DNA of 64,000 bases from NCBI GenBank assembly GCA_963843365.1, contig CAWJKG010000002.1:930001-994000 (forward strand), given 5' to 3'. Position numbers and translations under genes: made by a program. The stretch is from Bog-473 sp963843365. GTDB lineage: Bacteria; Actinomycetota; Acidimicrobiia; Acidimicrobiales; RAAP-2. The notes beneath the pieces are model-generated. The model was not told the DNA's origin. It saw nothing but the letters and a program-made list of their open reading frames with translations, and searched no databases. Below, piece by piece: positions 25,698-34,489 of the stretch. Position 1 is the stretch's first letter; each line of letters opens with the position of its first letter.

Positions 25698-27170
25698 ATG
25701 GCCGAGACCACCCAGCGCAACGAGCACCAGCTCCTGATCGGGGGCAAGTGGGTCGACGCGTCAGACGGGACCTACGAGATCGTCAACCCCGCCACCGAGG
25801 AGATCGTCGGTCTGGCCCCCAATGCCAGCGCGGAGGACGCCCGTCTGGCCGCGGCGGCCGCCAAGGAGGCGCAGCCGGCCTGGGCCGCCTGGTCGGCGGA
25901 GGAGCGCAGCGCGTTGATGCGCGAGGCCGCTGCCGCCATCCGAGCCAAGTCGTCCGACCTGCTACCGCTCGTGATCGCCGAGACCGGCGCCACCGCGACC
26001 GTCGGCTCGCGCATGCAGGTTCCCGTCGCCGCCGACCGCTTCGAGCGCTACTCCCGCGACCCGCGCGGGGTCCTGCAGACTCCCCTGCTCCCTCAGCCGG
26101 CACAGGCGACGCCGCTGGCCCCGGGCGGGATCATCGGGGGCATGGTCAATCGCCAGCCGCTCGGTGTCGTGGCCTGCATCACGTCCTACAACTTCCCCAT
26201 GGTCAACATGGCGGGCAAGGTGGCGCCGGCGTTGGCCGCCGGCAACACCGTCGTGGTGAAGCCGGCACCGCAGGACCCGCTGGCCATTGTGGAGCTGGTG
26301 CGCATCTTGCACGACGTGGGCTTCCCCCCCGGCGTCGTGAACCTCGTCAACGGAAACGGTCCGGCCTCCTCCGCCGCCCTGGTGGATTCCGACGAGGTCG
26401 ACTGCGTCAGCTTCACCGGATCGACGCAGGTGGGCGTGAAGATCGGCGAACAGGCCGCCCGCACCATGAAGCGCACGCTGCTCGAACTCGGCGGCAAGGG
26501 CGCCTGCGTCGTCTTCGAGGACGCGGACGTGAAGGGTGCCATCGGGTGCATCGGCTCGACCTGGACCTTCCACTCCGGCCAGATCTGCACGGCGCCGACG
26601 CGGGCCGTGGTGCATCGCAGTCTGTTCGACCAGGTGCGCGACGGGCTGGTGCAGATGGCGGGCTACCTGAAGGTGGGCGATCCGACGGACACCGCGACCA
26701 TCATCGGGCCGGTGATCTCGGCGGCGCAGCGAGGTCGGATCGAGGCGCATATCCAGACGGCGGTCGAGGACGGCGGTGAGATCGTGCTCGGCGGCGAGCG
26801 CCCGGCCGACCTGCCCACCGGCTTCTACGTGGGCCCGACCCTGATCACCGGCGACAACACCATGCGGGTGGCCCGGGAGGAGATCTTCGGGCCGGTCATC
26901 ACCATGATCCCCTTCGACGACGAGGAGGAGGGCATCGCCATCGCCAACGACACGGAGTTCGGGCTGTACGACTACGTCTTCTCCGGCGACGGCGCCCGGG
27001 CGCTGCGAGTCGCCAAGCAGCTGCAGGCCGGGCACGTCGGGATCAACACGGCGCAGCGCAACCACGACGCGCCGTTCGGCGGCTTCAAGATGTCGGGTGT
27101 GGGGCGCGACGGCGGCGACTACGGGCTGCTCGCCTACACCGAGCCCCAGGCGATCATCTGGAGCTCGTAG
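25698..27170 (+). CDS. NAD(P)-dependent aldehyde dehydrogenase
   Basis: 490 residues, standard length. Motifs: ITSYNFPMVNMAGKVAPALAAGN with the catalytic Asn region, SFTGSTQVGVKIGEQAA, the general-base Glu in LLELGGKGA, the catalytic Cys in SGQICTAPTR and EEIFGPVITM. It oxidises an aldehyde to the acid (or acyl-CoA in some relatives). Own promoter with a palindromic operator. It lies 2 kb from the mycofactocin island, whose alcohol dehydrogenase would supply aldehydes, but a direct link is inference. Confidence 0.93.
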   Translation: MAETTQRNEHQLLIGGKWVDASDGTYEIVNPATEEIVGLAPNASAEDARLAAAAAKEAQPAWAAWSAEERSALMREAAAAIRAKSSDLLPLVIAETGATATVGSRMQVPVAADRFERYSRDPRGVLQTPLLPQPAQATPLAPGGIIGGMVNRQPLGVVACITSYNFPMVNMAGKVAPALAAGNTVVVKPAPQDPLAIVELVRILHDVGFPPGVVNLVNGNGPASSAALVDSDEVDCVSFTGSTQVGVKIGEQAARTMKRTLLELGGKGACVVFEDADVKGAIGCIGSTWTFHSGQICTAPTRAVVHRSLFDQVRDGLVQMAGYLKVGDPTDTATIIGPVISAAQRGRIEAHIQTAVEDGGEIVLGGERPADLPTGFYVGPTLITGDNTMRVAREEIFGPVITMIPFDDEEEGIAIANDTEFGLYDYVFSGDGARALRVAKQLQAGHVGINTAQRNHDAPFGGFKMSGVGRDGGDYGLLAYTEPQAIIWSS

Positions 27171-27207
27171 ACGAGGTCCTTTCCGTCGGGGCCGGGGGCG
27201 TCGCCGG

Positions 27208-27729
27208 TCAGCCCAACGTCTTGGCGCCGTCGATGGACTCCCGGATGATGTCGGCATGACCGGCGTGCTGGGACGTCTCCCCGAGGACGTGGAGGAGGAC
27301 GCGGCGGGCTGACCACGAGGCACCCCGTTCGAACCACGGTGCGTCCGGCAATGGGTGTGTCAGGTCGAGCGAGGGCAGTCGCATGATCAGGTCGTCAGTG
27401 GCCCGGGCTGCTTCGCCGTAGAGATCGAGGAGGACCGGCATCGTCTCGTCGTCCTCCATTTCGAACGTGGTGACCCGCTCGGCGAATGTGGACGTCCCTT
27501 TGCCGCTGAACGCCGACGGGCCTTCACTGATGAAGCCCGACCAGCTCCGCTCGACCAGCGTCACGTGCTTGATCAGGCCGCCGAGGCAGAGCGAGCTGGC
27601 GGTCGGGCGGAGGCGGACCTGCTCCTCGGAAAGACCCCGCACGGTCCGCTGCAGGAGCTTGCGCTGCCGGGTCAGCGCCGCGATGAACTCACGGCGTTCG
27701 ATGTCGCTGGCTGCCCCGTAGTCGGCCAT
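27208..27729 (-). CDS. DinB/DUF664-family protein
   Basis: 173 residues forming a DinB-like four-helix bundle: KLLQRTVRGLSEEQVRLRPTASSLCLGGLIKHVTLVERSW at the start and LLHVLGETSQHAGHADIIRESIDG at the end. The His residues in KHVTLVE and QHAGH are the usual metal ligands. Actinobacterial members include mycothiol-dependent enzymes; the exact role is not assignable. ATG 27729 has a leaderless -10 hexamer. Confidence 0.88.
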   Translation of the reverse strand: MADYGAASDIERREFIAALTRQRKLLQRTVRGLSEEQVRLRPTASSLCLGGLIKHVTLVERSWSGFISEGPSAFSGKGTSTFAERVTTFEMEDDETMPVLLDLYGEAARATDDLIMRLPSLDLTHPLPDAPWFERGASWSARRVLLHVLGETSQHAGHADIIRESIDGAKTLG

Positions 27730-27735
27730 GGGTCC

Positions 27736-27741
27736 AACGTA
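27736..27741 (-). promoter_or_regulatory. -10 element TACGTT, leaderless promoter
   Basis: On the minus strand TACGTT ends 6 nt before the ATG of the DinB-like gene. Confidence 0.5.
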
Positions 27742-27798
27742 GGCGCCGTGCTGGCGTCATCCGTGGAGTGTCGGCCGCACGTGGGGTAAGAACGGGGC

Positions 27799-29076
27799 AT
27801 GGCGACGTTCCCCCAGACGCCGATGCCCGCACAGGGCCTGCCCCGCGCTGAGGTCATGCAGCGTCTCATCACCATGAAGCAGGACGACCAGGACTGGCGG
27901 GGCGGTCGGGTCTTCAGCCTCGTGTACTCGGCCGGCGACGACCTGCACGAGCTCCTCTCTGACGCGCTGGCGCTCTACAGCGCCGAGAACGGCCTCAACG
28001 TCTTGGCCTTCCCGAGCATCGGCGTCATGCAGCACGACATCGTGTCCAATACTGCTTCGCTGCTCGGTGCGGACGATCCCGCCTCCGGTGGTGCCGTCGA
28101 GGGGTACCTGACCTCCGGCGGCACGGAGAGCCTGCTGCAGGCGGTGAAGACGGCACGTGACGTCGGACGCGAACGGGGTCTGGCTCTGCCACAGGTCGTG
28201 GCCGCCGAAAGTGCGCACGCCGCCTTCACCAAGGCGGCCGACTACTTCGACGTCGACCTGGTACGGGTGCCGGTCGGTGATGACTTTCGGGTCTCGGCGG
28301 ACGCTCTCGCCTCCGCCTGCAGCGAGCAGACGATCATGGTGGTGGGTTCGGCACCGACTTACCCCCAGGGGGTGATCGACCCCATTGCCGACATCGCGGC
28401 CTTGGCTCGGGAGCGCGACATTCTGTGCCACGTCGATGCCTGCATGGGTGGTTTCCTCCTCCCCTTCCTGTCCGAGCTGGGTCGTCTCGACGAGCCGTTC
28501 GATTTCCGTCTCCCCGGGGTGACGTCGATGTCGGCCGACGTGCACAAGTACGGGTACGCGTCGAAGGGCGTCTCGGTGATCCTGTACCGGACGCACGAAT
28601 TGGCCCGCAGACAGATCTTCGCGACGACTGATTGGCTCGGGGGGTTCTACGCCTCGACGTCCATGGCGGGGACCCGTCCGGCCGGGCCGGTGGCGGCGGC
28701 CTGGGCCGCGCTCATGCACATCGGGCACGAGGGGTATGTCGAACTGACACGTACGGCGCACGACGCTGCGCTGGCCTTGCGCTCCGGGATCGAGTCCATC
28801 CCGGGACTCGCGGTACGTGGTGACCCCCCGGCCACGGTGCTGGCGTTCGGGGCCCACGACCCAGCGGCGCTCGACATCTTCGCTGTCGGAGAGCGTCTGG
28901 CGGCGGAAGGGTGGTACCTCGACCGCCAGAACCGCCCGGACTCGCTGCACGCCACGGTCCATGCGGGCAGCGCCGCCACCGTGCCGTGGTTGGTGGAGGA
29001 CTTGCGTCGGGCCGTGACGGAGGTCGGAACGCAGCGTACGGCGCAGCGCGACACGACCTACGGGCAGAGCGTCTAG
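27799..29076 (+). CDS. PLP-dependent lyase/decarboxylase, sphingosine-1-phosphate lyase-like
   Basis: 425-residue fold-type I PLP enzyme. DWRGGRVFSLVYSAGDDLHELL near the start, LNVLAFPSIGVMQHDIV, GYLTSGGTESLL (phosphate-binding loop), HVDACMGGF and the lysine motif SADVHKYGYASKG follow the pattern of sphingosine-1-phosphate lyase more than that of glutamate decarboxylase. No membrane helix is present, as in bacterial homologues. It may cleave a phosphorylated amino alcohol or decarboxylate an amino acid. GGTAAGAACGGGG just before the ATG is nearly repeated before the VOC gene at 57824. It overlaps the UBP zinc-finger gene by 4 nt, tail to tail. Confidence 0.82.
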   Translation: MATFPQTPMPAQGLPRAEVMQRLITMKQDDQDWRGGRVFSLVYSAGDDLHELLSDALALYSAENGLNVLAFPSIGVMQHDIVSNTASLLGADDPASGGAVEGYLTSGGTESLLQAVKTARDVGRERGLALPQVVAAESAHAAFTKAADYFDVDLVRVPVGDDFRVSADALASACSEQTIMVVGSAPTYPQGVIDPIADIAALARERDILCHVDACMGGFLLPFLSELGRLDEPFDFRLPGVTSMSADVHKYGYASKGVSVILYRTHELARRQIFATTDWLGGFYASTSMAGTRPAGPVAAAWAALMHIGHEGYVELTRTAHDAALALRSGIESIPGLAVRGDPPATVLAFGAHDPAALDIFAVGERLAAEGWYLDRQNRPDSLHATVHAGSAATVPWLVEDLRRAVTEVGTQRTAQRDTTYGQSV

Positions 29077-29345
29077 CCGGGCTCCATCGCCACTTCGTCG
29101 ACGTAGCACCAGATCCAGTCCTCACCGGGTTGGAACGACTGGATCAGCGGGTGGCCCGACGCGTGGAAGTGTTTCGTGGCGTGCTTGTTCGGTGAGGAGT
29201 CGCAGCAATTGACCTCGCCGCAGGACAGACACAGGCGGAGATGCACCCAGTGGGCCCCGATCTTCATGCACTCGCCGCACCCGGCAGGGGTCTGAGGATC
29301 GACCTCGGTGATCTCGTCCAGATGGGTGCACTGATTCTCGGCCAT
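29073..29345 (-). CDS. UBP-type zinc finger protein
   Basis: 90 residues that are almost entirely a UBP (ZnF-UBP) domain: CTHLDEI, GCGECMKIG, LRLCLSCGEVNCCDSS, HATKHFHASGHPLIQSF, WIWCYVDEV. All expected Cys/His ligands are present. In eukaryotes the fold binds ubiquitin C-termini; in actinobacteria such stand-alone domains are common and their role is unknown. It begins 22 nt after the SDR stop, as the last gene of the mycofactocin minus-strand run. Confidence 0.9.
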   Translation of the reverse strand: MAENQCTHLDEITEVDPQTPAGCGECMKIGAHWVHLRLCLSCGEVNCCDSSPNKHATKHFHASGHPLIQSFQPGEDWIWCYVDEVAMEPG

Positions 29346-29367
29346 GGGTCCTCCTCCTGTCGCGTGC

Positions 29368-30153
29368 CTACGAAGCGGTCATGCCACCGTCGACGGGCAG
29401 GACCGCACCGGTCAGGCCCGACGATGTGGGCCCGCAGAGCCAGGCGATCAATGCGGCAGGCTCGGCCGGCTCGAGCAGTCGCTGCACCAGGTGGTGTGTC
29501 GCGAACTCGTCGGTCGACGGCAGACCGTAGACGGCGGCCGACGCGTCGAGCATGGGGCCCCGGGTCGATCCGGGGCAGATGACGTTGGCTGTGATGCCCG
29601 TTCCTGCGAGGTCGGCCGCCAGAGACCTGACGTAACCGATCACTGCGTGCTTGGACGCGCTGTAGGCGCTCAGTCTCGGCAGCCCGAGCATGCCGGCGGT
29701 GGAAGAGATGGCCACGACACGTCCCTGCCGGGGTTCGGGCGCTTGGAGGAGCGCCGGCACGGCGGCGGAGGCCAGGTTGCGGACACCCTTCACGTTGATG
29801 TCGAACTGCACGTCCCACTGGGCATCGGGGATCTCCCAGGCGACGGGGCCGCCGCTGATGGCGCCGGCGGCGCCGACTGCAGCCTGCAGCCCGCCGAATG
29901 ACGTGACCGCCTCCTCCACGGCGGCACGCATGTCCGACACACTGCGTACGTCGCCGACGAACGTGCGCACCGAGGTGCCATGGCGGTCGGCCAGCCCCTC
30001 GAGATCGGCTTCTGACGAGAGGGGATAGTCGAGATCAGGGTCGTCAGAGGAACGGTCGACGGCGACCACGTGCCATCCCGCGGCCACGAGGAGGTCCACT
30101 GTCGCCGCTCCCATGCCCCGTCCTGCACCCGTGACGACTGCGGCCGGGCTCAC
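29368..30153 (-). CDS. Mycofactocin-associated SDR oxidoreductase
   Basis: 261 residues. Cofactor loop VTGAGRGMGAA, catalytic Ser (VVAISSTAGMLGLP) and YSASK. It resembles the SDR family that co-occurs with mycofactocin clusters, whose members bind NAD tightly and are thought to hand hydride to mycofactocin. ATG overlaps the mftE stop by 4 nt, so it is made with the cofactor-maturation genes. The substrate is not known. Confidence 0.85.
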   Translation of the reverse strand: MSPAAVVTGAGRGMGAATVDLLVAAGWHVVAVDRSSDDPDLDYPLSSEADLEGLADRHGTSVRTFVGDVRSVSDMRAAVEEAVTSFGGLQAAVGAAGAISGGPVAWEIPDAQWDVQFDINVKGVRNLASAAVPALLQAPEPRQGRVVAISSTAGMLGLPRLSAYSASKHAVIGYVRSLAADLAGTGITANVICPGSTRGPMLDASAAVYGLPSTDEFATHHLVQRLLEPAEPAALIAWLCGPTSSGLTGAVLPVDGGMTAS

Positions 30154-30836
30154 GACGCGATCGTCCAGCGCGCCTCGACGGATGCGACGAGGTCGTCTAC
30201 GAGGTCGTCGAACAGCATCCGGCCTTCTGCGGGGGATGCACCCGAAGGATCGCCAAGCACGCCGTTGGACGATATCGGCCGGACCCCTTCGGCGCGTAGA
30301 CGGGGCAGGAGAGTAGCGATCGGCTCGGTCCGTCCAGGCTCGGCGAGGTCAAGCCGTACCGTCTCGGGGTCGATGGCCAGCAGGAGCGACGTCTCCGTCC
30401 TCCCGGCGTGGGCGTCCCCGCCTCGGATGGTGGCGCGCCAGACGAGGACGTCGTCCCCCTCTTCGGCGGCGCGACGTTCGACCGAGAGGAGCGCCTCCTC
30501 GTTGCCACCGTGGGCGTTGACGAACACCACACCGGTGAACGAGGTGCGGGCAGAACGCACGAGCTCGACCAGCAAATCAGCCAGGACGGCGTGGCCGACG
30601 AGAAGTGTGCCCGGAAAGTCGGCGTGCTCCCCACTGGCCCCGTACGCCACTGCGGGCGCCACGGTCACACCCGCGCACCGGGCCCCCAGCCCGTCGACGA
30701 GGGCGCCAGCGATACGGGTATCGGTGTCGAGTGGAAGATGCGGTCCGTGCTGCTCGAGTGAGCCCAGAGGGACCGCCAGCACCGTGGCCGCCCCGGTCGC
30801 CTCCACCTGACGCCAGGTGGCGTTGGCGAGGTCCAC
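30150..30836 (-). CDS. mftE: Mycofactocin peptidase MftE (creatininase family)
   Basis: 228 residues from GTG 30836. The creatininase-fold metal motifs are intact: VPLGSLEQHGPHLPLDTDT (Glu, His, Asp), NAHGGNEEAL and GDAHAGRTETSL. MftE trims the modified MftA peptide to release the Val-Tyr-derived core. It starts 5 nt after the mftC stop and overlaps the SDR gene by 4 nt. Length agrees with mycobacterial MftE (about 250). Confidence 0.93.
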   Translation of the reverse strand: MDLANATWRQVEATGAATVLAVPLGSLEQHGPHLPLDTDTRIAGALVDGLGARCAGVTVAPAVAYGASGEHADFPGTLLVGHAVLADLLVELVRSARTSFTGVVFVNAHGGNEEALLSVERRAAEEGDDVLVWRATIRGGDAHAGRTETSLLLAIDPETVRLDLAEPGRTEPIATLLPRLRAEGVRPISSNGVLGDPSGASPAEGRMLFDDLVDDLVASVEARWTIAS

Positions 30837-30840
30837 GCCC

Positions 30841-32002
30841 TCAGGAGCGGGCCGGTGAGCGAAAGCGGACGGGCATGGGGACAGGAAGGGGCGTCCCGTC
30901 CGGCGCGATCTTGGAGTGTCCCAACGAGGACTGTGGGCGCGCCCCCAGTTCCGCCAGTGCGACCTCGCCGTGCCCGTGCACGCACTCGGGATCGGGCCCG
31001 TCGAGCGGTAGGCCGGTGAAGAACTTGGCCGCCATGCAGCCGCCCCGGCACGCGTCGAAGGAACCGCACGAGGCGCAGGCTCCTGCGCTCTGCGGCTCCC
31101 GCAACGAGGCGAACAATGCCGAGTCACGCCAGACGGAGGGAAACCCGCCCTCGTCGCGCACGTTGCCGGCAAGGAACTGGCGGTCGATGACGAACGGGCA
31201 GGCGTAGACGTCGCCCACGGGATCGATGAGACAAACGACCGCGCCCCGCCCCACACAGGTTCAAACCGTCGAGGGGCTCGCCAAGGGCCGACAGATGGAA
31301 GAAGGAATCGCCCGTCAGGACCCCCGGGCGCTCGAGCAACCAGTGGTAGAGCATGCGCTGCTGCGCGGCGCTCGGGTGCAGATCGTCCCACGTGTCGACG
31401 GCGCGGCCCGAGGGACGGAGTCGTGTCAGGCGCAGTTGCGCACCGTAGGAGTCGGCGATCGCCGCGAGCGCATCCAGCTCCGTCACGTTGTGGCGGGTGA
31501 CGACCACGCTCAATTTGAAGGGCCCGAAGCCGGCCGCGGCCAAGTTGTCCATTGCGGCTCGCGCCGCGGCAAACGACCCGTCACCGCGCACGGCGTCGTT
31601 GCCGGCGGCGGTGGCTCCGTCGATGCTGATCTGAACGTCCAGGTAGTCGAGTTCGGCCAACTGCCGGGCCCGCGCCGGCGTGAGACGGGTGCCGTTGGTC
31701 GAGAACTTCACGCCGACGTGTCTGTCGACGGCATAGGAGACGAGGTCCATGAAGTCCGGTCGGAGCATCGGCTCCCCGCCGCCGATGTTGACGTAGAAGA
31801 TCTTCATGTCGACCATGTCGTCGACGATTCCCCGGGCCTCGTCGGGAGTGAGCTCGTGCGGGTCTCGCCGGCCGGAGGAGCTGAGGCAATGCACGCAGGC
31901 AAGATTGCAGGCGTACGTCAGCTCCCACGTCAGGCAGATCGGCGCCTGAAGACCACGGCTGAACTGTTCCTTCAGCGGCAGGGGGGCGGTCTCAGCGGAC
32001 AC
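30841..32002 (-). CDS. mftC: Mycofactocin maturase MftC, radical SAM/SPASM (one frameshift)
   Basis: About 386 residues from GTG 32002. The radical SAM cluster motif is C32-x3-C36-x2-C39 (ACNLACVHC); GGGEPML and the SPASM region (GLNLCGAGR, VYACPF, CASCGSFDACRGGC) are present. It decarboxylates and cyclises the C-terminal Val-Tyr of MftA. The frame breaks near 31243-31255, in a GGGGCGGGGCGCGG run, where one extra base separates GLNLCGAGR from VVCLIDPVGDVYACPF. The run of G/C suggests a sequencing error. mftB overlaps its start by 11 nt. Confidence 0.92.
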
Positions 32003-32279
32003 AGATCACCTCCGACGAGGCCAGCCGACCGAGAGCACGGCGGTAGGACTCGCGTTGACCTTCCGGCACCAGCGCGGTGATGGCCTCGGCCGCGCACGGG
32101 TACTCCGGAAGGGACGAGACCAGCTCGACCAACGTACGCGACTTCAGAAAGACAAGACGGCGGTTGCCGTAGTGATAGGCGAGGGCCCCGAAAGACTCGT
32201 CACGGAGCGCCACCTGGGGGTTGAGCTGCCACGGCAGCTCGGCTGCGAACGCGACCTCCTCGGGCCGCGCCTCGGTCAC
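31992..32279 (-). CDS. mftB: Mycofactocin RiPP recognition chaperone MftB
   Basis: 95 residues from GTG 32279, 2 nt after the mftA stop; GTG 32297, inside mftA, is an alternative. Family motifs PWQLNPQVALRDESFGALAYHYGNRRLVFLKS are clear. MftB is a PqqD-like protein that binds the MftA leader and presents it to MftC. It overlaps mftC by 11 nt, so production of chaperone and maturase is coupled. Confidence 0.9.
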   Translation of the reverse strand: MTEARPEEVAFAAELPWQLNPQVALRDESFGALAYHYGNRRLVFLKSRTLVELVSSLPEYPCAAEAITALVPEGQRESYRRALGRLASSEVICVR

Positions 32280-32281
32280 AC

Positions 32282-32395
32282 TCAATAGACGCCGCACATC
32301 CCGTCGATGGAGACCTCTTCCACCAGGAGCTCATCGACGTCCTCGTCGGAGACCTCCTCAACATCAGTGGTGGTGTCTTGGTCCTCAACCAGCAT
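32282..32395 (-). CDS. mftA: Mycofactocin precursor peptide MftA
   Basis: 37 residues, acidic leader (EEVSDEDVDELLVEE) and the invariant C-terminal core IDGMCGVY, whose Val-Tyr becomes the redox cofactor. AGGAGG lies 5-6 nt before ATG 32395. A TAGGCT hexamer at 32421-32426 is the likely -10. It is followed by mftB, mftC, mftE and an SDR on the same strand; mftF is divergent. Confidence 0.96.
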   Translation of the reverse strand: MLVEDQDTTTDVEEVSDEDVDELLVEEVSIDGMCGVY

Positions 32396-32406
32396 CCTGA
32401 CCTCCT

Positions 32407-32422
32407 CTGGGCAGGGGCCCAG
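32407..32422. promoter_or_regulatory. Inverted repeat in the mftA/mftF divergent promoter
   Basis: CTGGGC-AGGG-GCCCAG has perfect 6-bp arms. It covers the presumed mftA transcription start and touches the -10 hexamer, so a bound protein would block mftA. The whole mftA-mftF gap is only 58 nt, so mftF could be affected too. No MftR gene is present in the window to bind it. Confidence 0.4.
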
Positions 32423-32426
32423 CCTA
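32421..32426 (-). promoter_or_regulatory. -10 element TAGGCT of mftA
   Basis: On the minus strand TAGGCT lies 25 nt before the mftA ATG, leaving room for a short leader with AGGAGG. Unlike most promoters in the window this transcript has a ribosome binding site. Confidence 0.45.
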
Positions 32427-32453
32427 TCGCCGGGCCCGGACTGCCAAGATTGC

Positions 32454-33953
32454 GTGGTGGCCCAGCTCAGCGCACCCGGGATGCCCTCGCCGCTGCGGTC
32501 TGCCCCCTCGCGGGACACCACCCCGCTGCCCGCCGTCTTCACCCTGACCGAGGACGAGTCGGTTCGGGAATTCGACCACGGCCGCGTGCTGGCGGGGGGC
32601 AGCCCCCTCCGCCTCTTCCGACTGACGGAGCGGGCGGTCGGTCTGGTGGCGCGGTGGCGCGCGGGAGCTGCCGTGGGGTCGAGGCGACCGGCGCAGATCC
32701 TGGCCCGCCGGCTCGTGTCGGCTGGCGCCTTCGCCCCCGAGGCCCCACCCGGCACCTTGGGACTCGAGGACGTGACGGTCGTCGTGCCAGTGCGCGACCG
32801 GCCGGCACAGCTCGACGAACTCGTCCATTCCCTGCGCGGGTTGGAGTGCGTCGTGGTGGACGACGCGTCGATGGACCCTGGTGCAACCAAGGAGGTCGCC
32901 GAGCGGCACGGCGCCCGTTTCGTGGGCCTGCCGGTCAACGTGGGCCCCGCCGGCGCCCGAAACGCCGGGCTGGCATCCGTGCGCAGCACGCTCGTCGCGT
33001 TCGTGGACTCCGACTGCCTGCCCTCGGAAGGGTGGCTGATTCCGCTGCTCGGCCATTTCGACGACCCGGTGGTGGCGGCGGTGGCGCCGCGGATCGTCCC
33101 GGCGGGCAAGCCCCTCCGCTTCGAGTCAGCCGGCGGGTCGCTCGACCGGGGTGAACGCGCCGGACCCGTGCGTGCCGGGACCGGCATACCGTTCGTCCCG
33201 AGCGCGGCCCTCGTCGTCCGGACCGACGTGGCCACCGGTCCGGACCTCTTCGACTCGCGCCTGCGCGGCGGTGAGGACGTGGACCTGGTCTGGCGGCTCG
33301 ACGAAGCCGGCTGGGAGGTGCGCTACGAGCCGGCGAGCACGGTCGCCCACGAGGGTCCGCTCACCCTGGGAGCATTCCTGGCGCGCCGCGCGTTCTACGG
33401 GACGACGGCGGGACCGCTGGCCCGGCGGCACGGGTCGGCGGTGGCCCCCGCGCAGATATCGGGGTGGTCGCTGGCGGTCTGGGCCCTGGCGCTCACACGT
33501 CGGCCGGTGCTCTCGCTGGGCGCGCTCTCCGCGTCCATCGCCGTCCTGGCGTACCGACTGCGCGGCATCGTGCGGGATCCCGTGGGTGTGGCCACGCACA
33601 TCGCGGGTGGCGGCACTGCCCGGGGTGCGCTGCCGACACTCGCTTCATTGACCCGGGCCTGGTCCCCCGCGCTCGTCGTCGGTTTGCTGTTCCGCCGGAC
33701 TCGCCTGGCGTCGGCCCTCGCCCTGCTCGTCCCTGCGGCACACTCGTGGGCACGCGACCGACAGGGCATGGACCCGGCCCGTGCCGTGGCCGTCCATGTG
33801 GCAGACGACGTGGCGTACGGGACCGGCGTGTGGATCGGGTGCGCTTGGGAGCGGACATTGGTACCCGTCGTGCCGCGTATCGCATGGCGTTCCCGCGTGT
33901 GGTCGACGCAGGCGCTGCGCCGTTCGCCGGAGCCGCCGACGGAGAAGGACTGA
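32454..33953 (+). CDS. mftF: Mycofactocin glycosyltransferase MftF
   Basis: About 499 residues from GTG 32454 (GTG 32457 is equally possible). An N-terminal winged-helix-like region (about 20-95) precedes a GT2 domain: VTVVVPVRDRP, VVDDASMDPG, NVGPAGARNAGLA and the metal-binding DSD in AFVDSDCLPSEGW, then GGEDVDLVWRLDEAGW. C-terminal hydrophobic segments suggest membrane association. MftF adds beta-1,4-glucose units to mycofactocin. Here it is divergent from mftABCE, unlike the colinear order of M. tuberculosis. Confidence 0.92.
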   Translation: MVAQLSAPGMPSPLRSAPSRDTTPLPAVFTLTEDESVREFDHGRVLAGGSPLRLFRLTERAVGLVARWRAGAAVGSRRPAQILARRLVSAGAFAPEAPPGTLGLEDVTVVVPVRDRPAQLDELVHSLRGLECVVVDDASMDPGATKEVAERHGARFVGLPVNVGPAGARNAGLASVRSTLVAFVDSDCLPSEGWLIPLLGHFDDPVVAAVAPRIVPAGKPLRFESAGGSLDRGERAGPVRAGTGIPFVPSAALVVRTDVATGPDLFDSRLRGGEDVDLVWRLDEAGWEVRYEPASTVAHEGPLTLGAFLARRAFYGTTAGPLARRHGSAVAPAQISGWSLAVWALALTRRPVLSLGALSASIAVLAYRLRGIVRDPVGVATHIAGGGTARGALPTLASLTRAWSPALVVGLLFRRTRLASALALLVPAAHSWARDRQGMDPARAVAVHVADDVAYGTGVWIGCAWERTLVPVVPRIAWRSRVWSTQALRRSPEPPTEKD

Positions 33954-34006
33954 GACTTGCGGCGGATGACGTCCGAGTGGGGAGCGGCGGCGCCTCCTGC
34001 TGCGGA

Positions 34007-34048
34007 CTGACCCCACCGCAACCGGCTGGCCCGTTGCCCGTCGGTCAG
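34007..34048. terminator. Nested hairpin between mftF and the GNAT gene
   Basis: Outer arms CTGACC (34007-34012) and GGTCAG (34043-34048) enclose inner arms GCAAC (34018-34022) and GTTGC (34033-34037). The structure lies between two convergent genes and includes the GNAT stop codon. No T-run follows, so if it is a terminator it is not the classic type. Confidence 0.35.
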
Positions 34049-34455
34049 CCGCGTGCGAAGCGCAGCTGCCCGTCCTGGTGCTCCCACGCCGACGCCCTCC
34101 AGAATCCGACGGCGTTGTCGTTGGAGCCGACCACAATCGCATGCAGACGGCTGGCGCCGAGATCGTGCAGGTGCTGCTCCGCGGCCCGGAGGAGCGAGCC
34201 GCCGAGGCCGCGACGCCGTTGCGAAGGGCTCACGGCGAGGCGGTAGATGGAGCCGCGCCAGCCGTCCCAACCCGCGATGACGGTGCCCACCAGGTGCCCG
34301 TCTTCTTCGGCCACGATCAGCGCATCGGGATCACGTCGCAGCAAGGCGCCGAGCGCAGCCGCCGAGTCGGTCGATGTCGGTTCTGCGGCCTCACGCCAGA
34401 GGGCGAGCACGTCGTCGAAGTCGTCTGTCGTCGCCGGGCGGAGAGCGAAGGTCAT
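34045..34455 (-). CDS. GNAT-family N-acetyltransferase
   Basis: 136 residues from ATG 34455; a TTG at 34461 would overlap the -10 hexamer. GNAT motifs: YRLAVSPSQRRRGLGGSLLRAAE (acetyl-CoA pyrophosphate loop Q/RxxGxG/A) and NDNAVGFWRASAW near the C-terminus. The acceptor is unknown. It sits with a methyltransferase gene between mftF and mftD, but each has its own promoter, so a part in mycofactocin biology is only a possibility. Confidence 0.85.
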   Translation of the reverse strand: MTFALRPATTDDFDDVLALWREAAEPTSTDSAAALGALLRRDPDALIVAEEDGHLVGTVIAGWDGWRGSIYRLAVSPSQRRRGLGGSLLRAAEQHLHDLGASRLHAIVVGSNDNAVGFWRASAWEHQDGQLRFARG

Positions 34456-34460
34456 GGGCA

Positions 34461-34466
34461 ATCGTA
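34461..34466 (-). promoter_or_regulatory. -10 element TACGAT, leaderless promoter
   Basis: On the minus strand TACGAT ends 5 nt before ATG 34455 and decides that start for the GNAT gene. Confidence 0.45.
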
Positions 34467-34489
34467 GGAACCGGCGGACAGGGCCGGTG

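Noticed and set aside
34007..34048. Riboswitch or small RNA between mftF and the GNAT gene
   Set aside because: The nested arms lie between two convergent stops, so no downstream gene could be controlled; a terminator is more likely.
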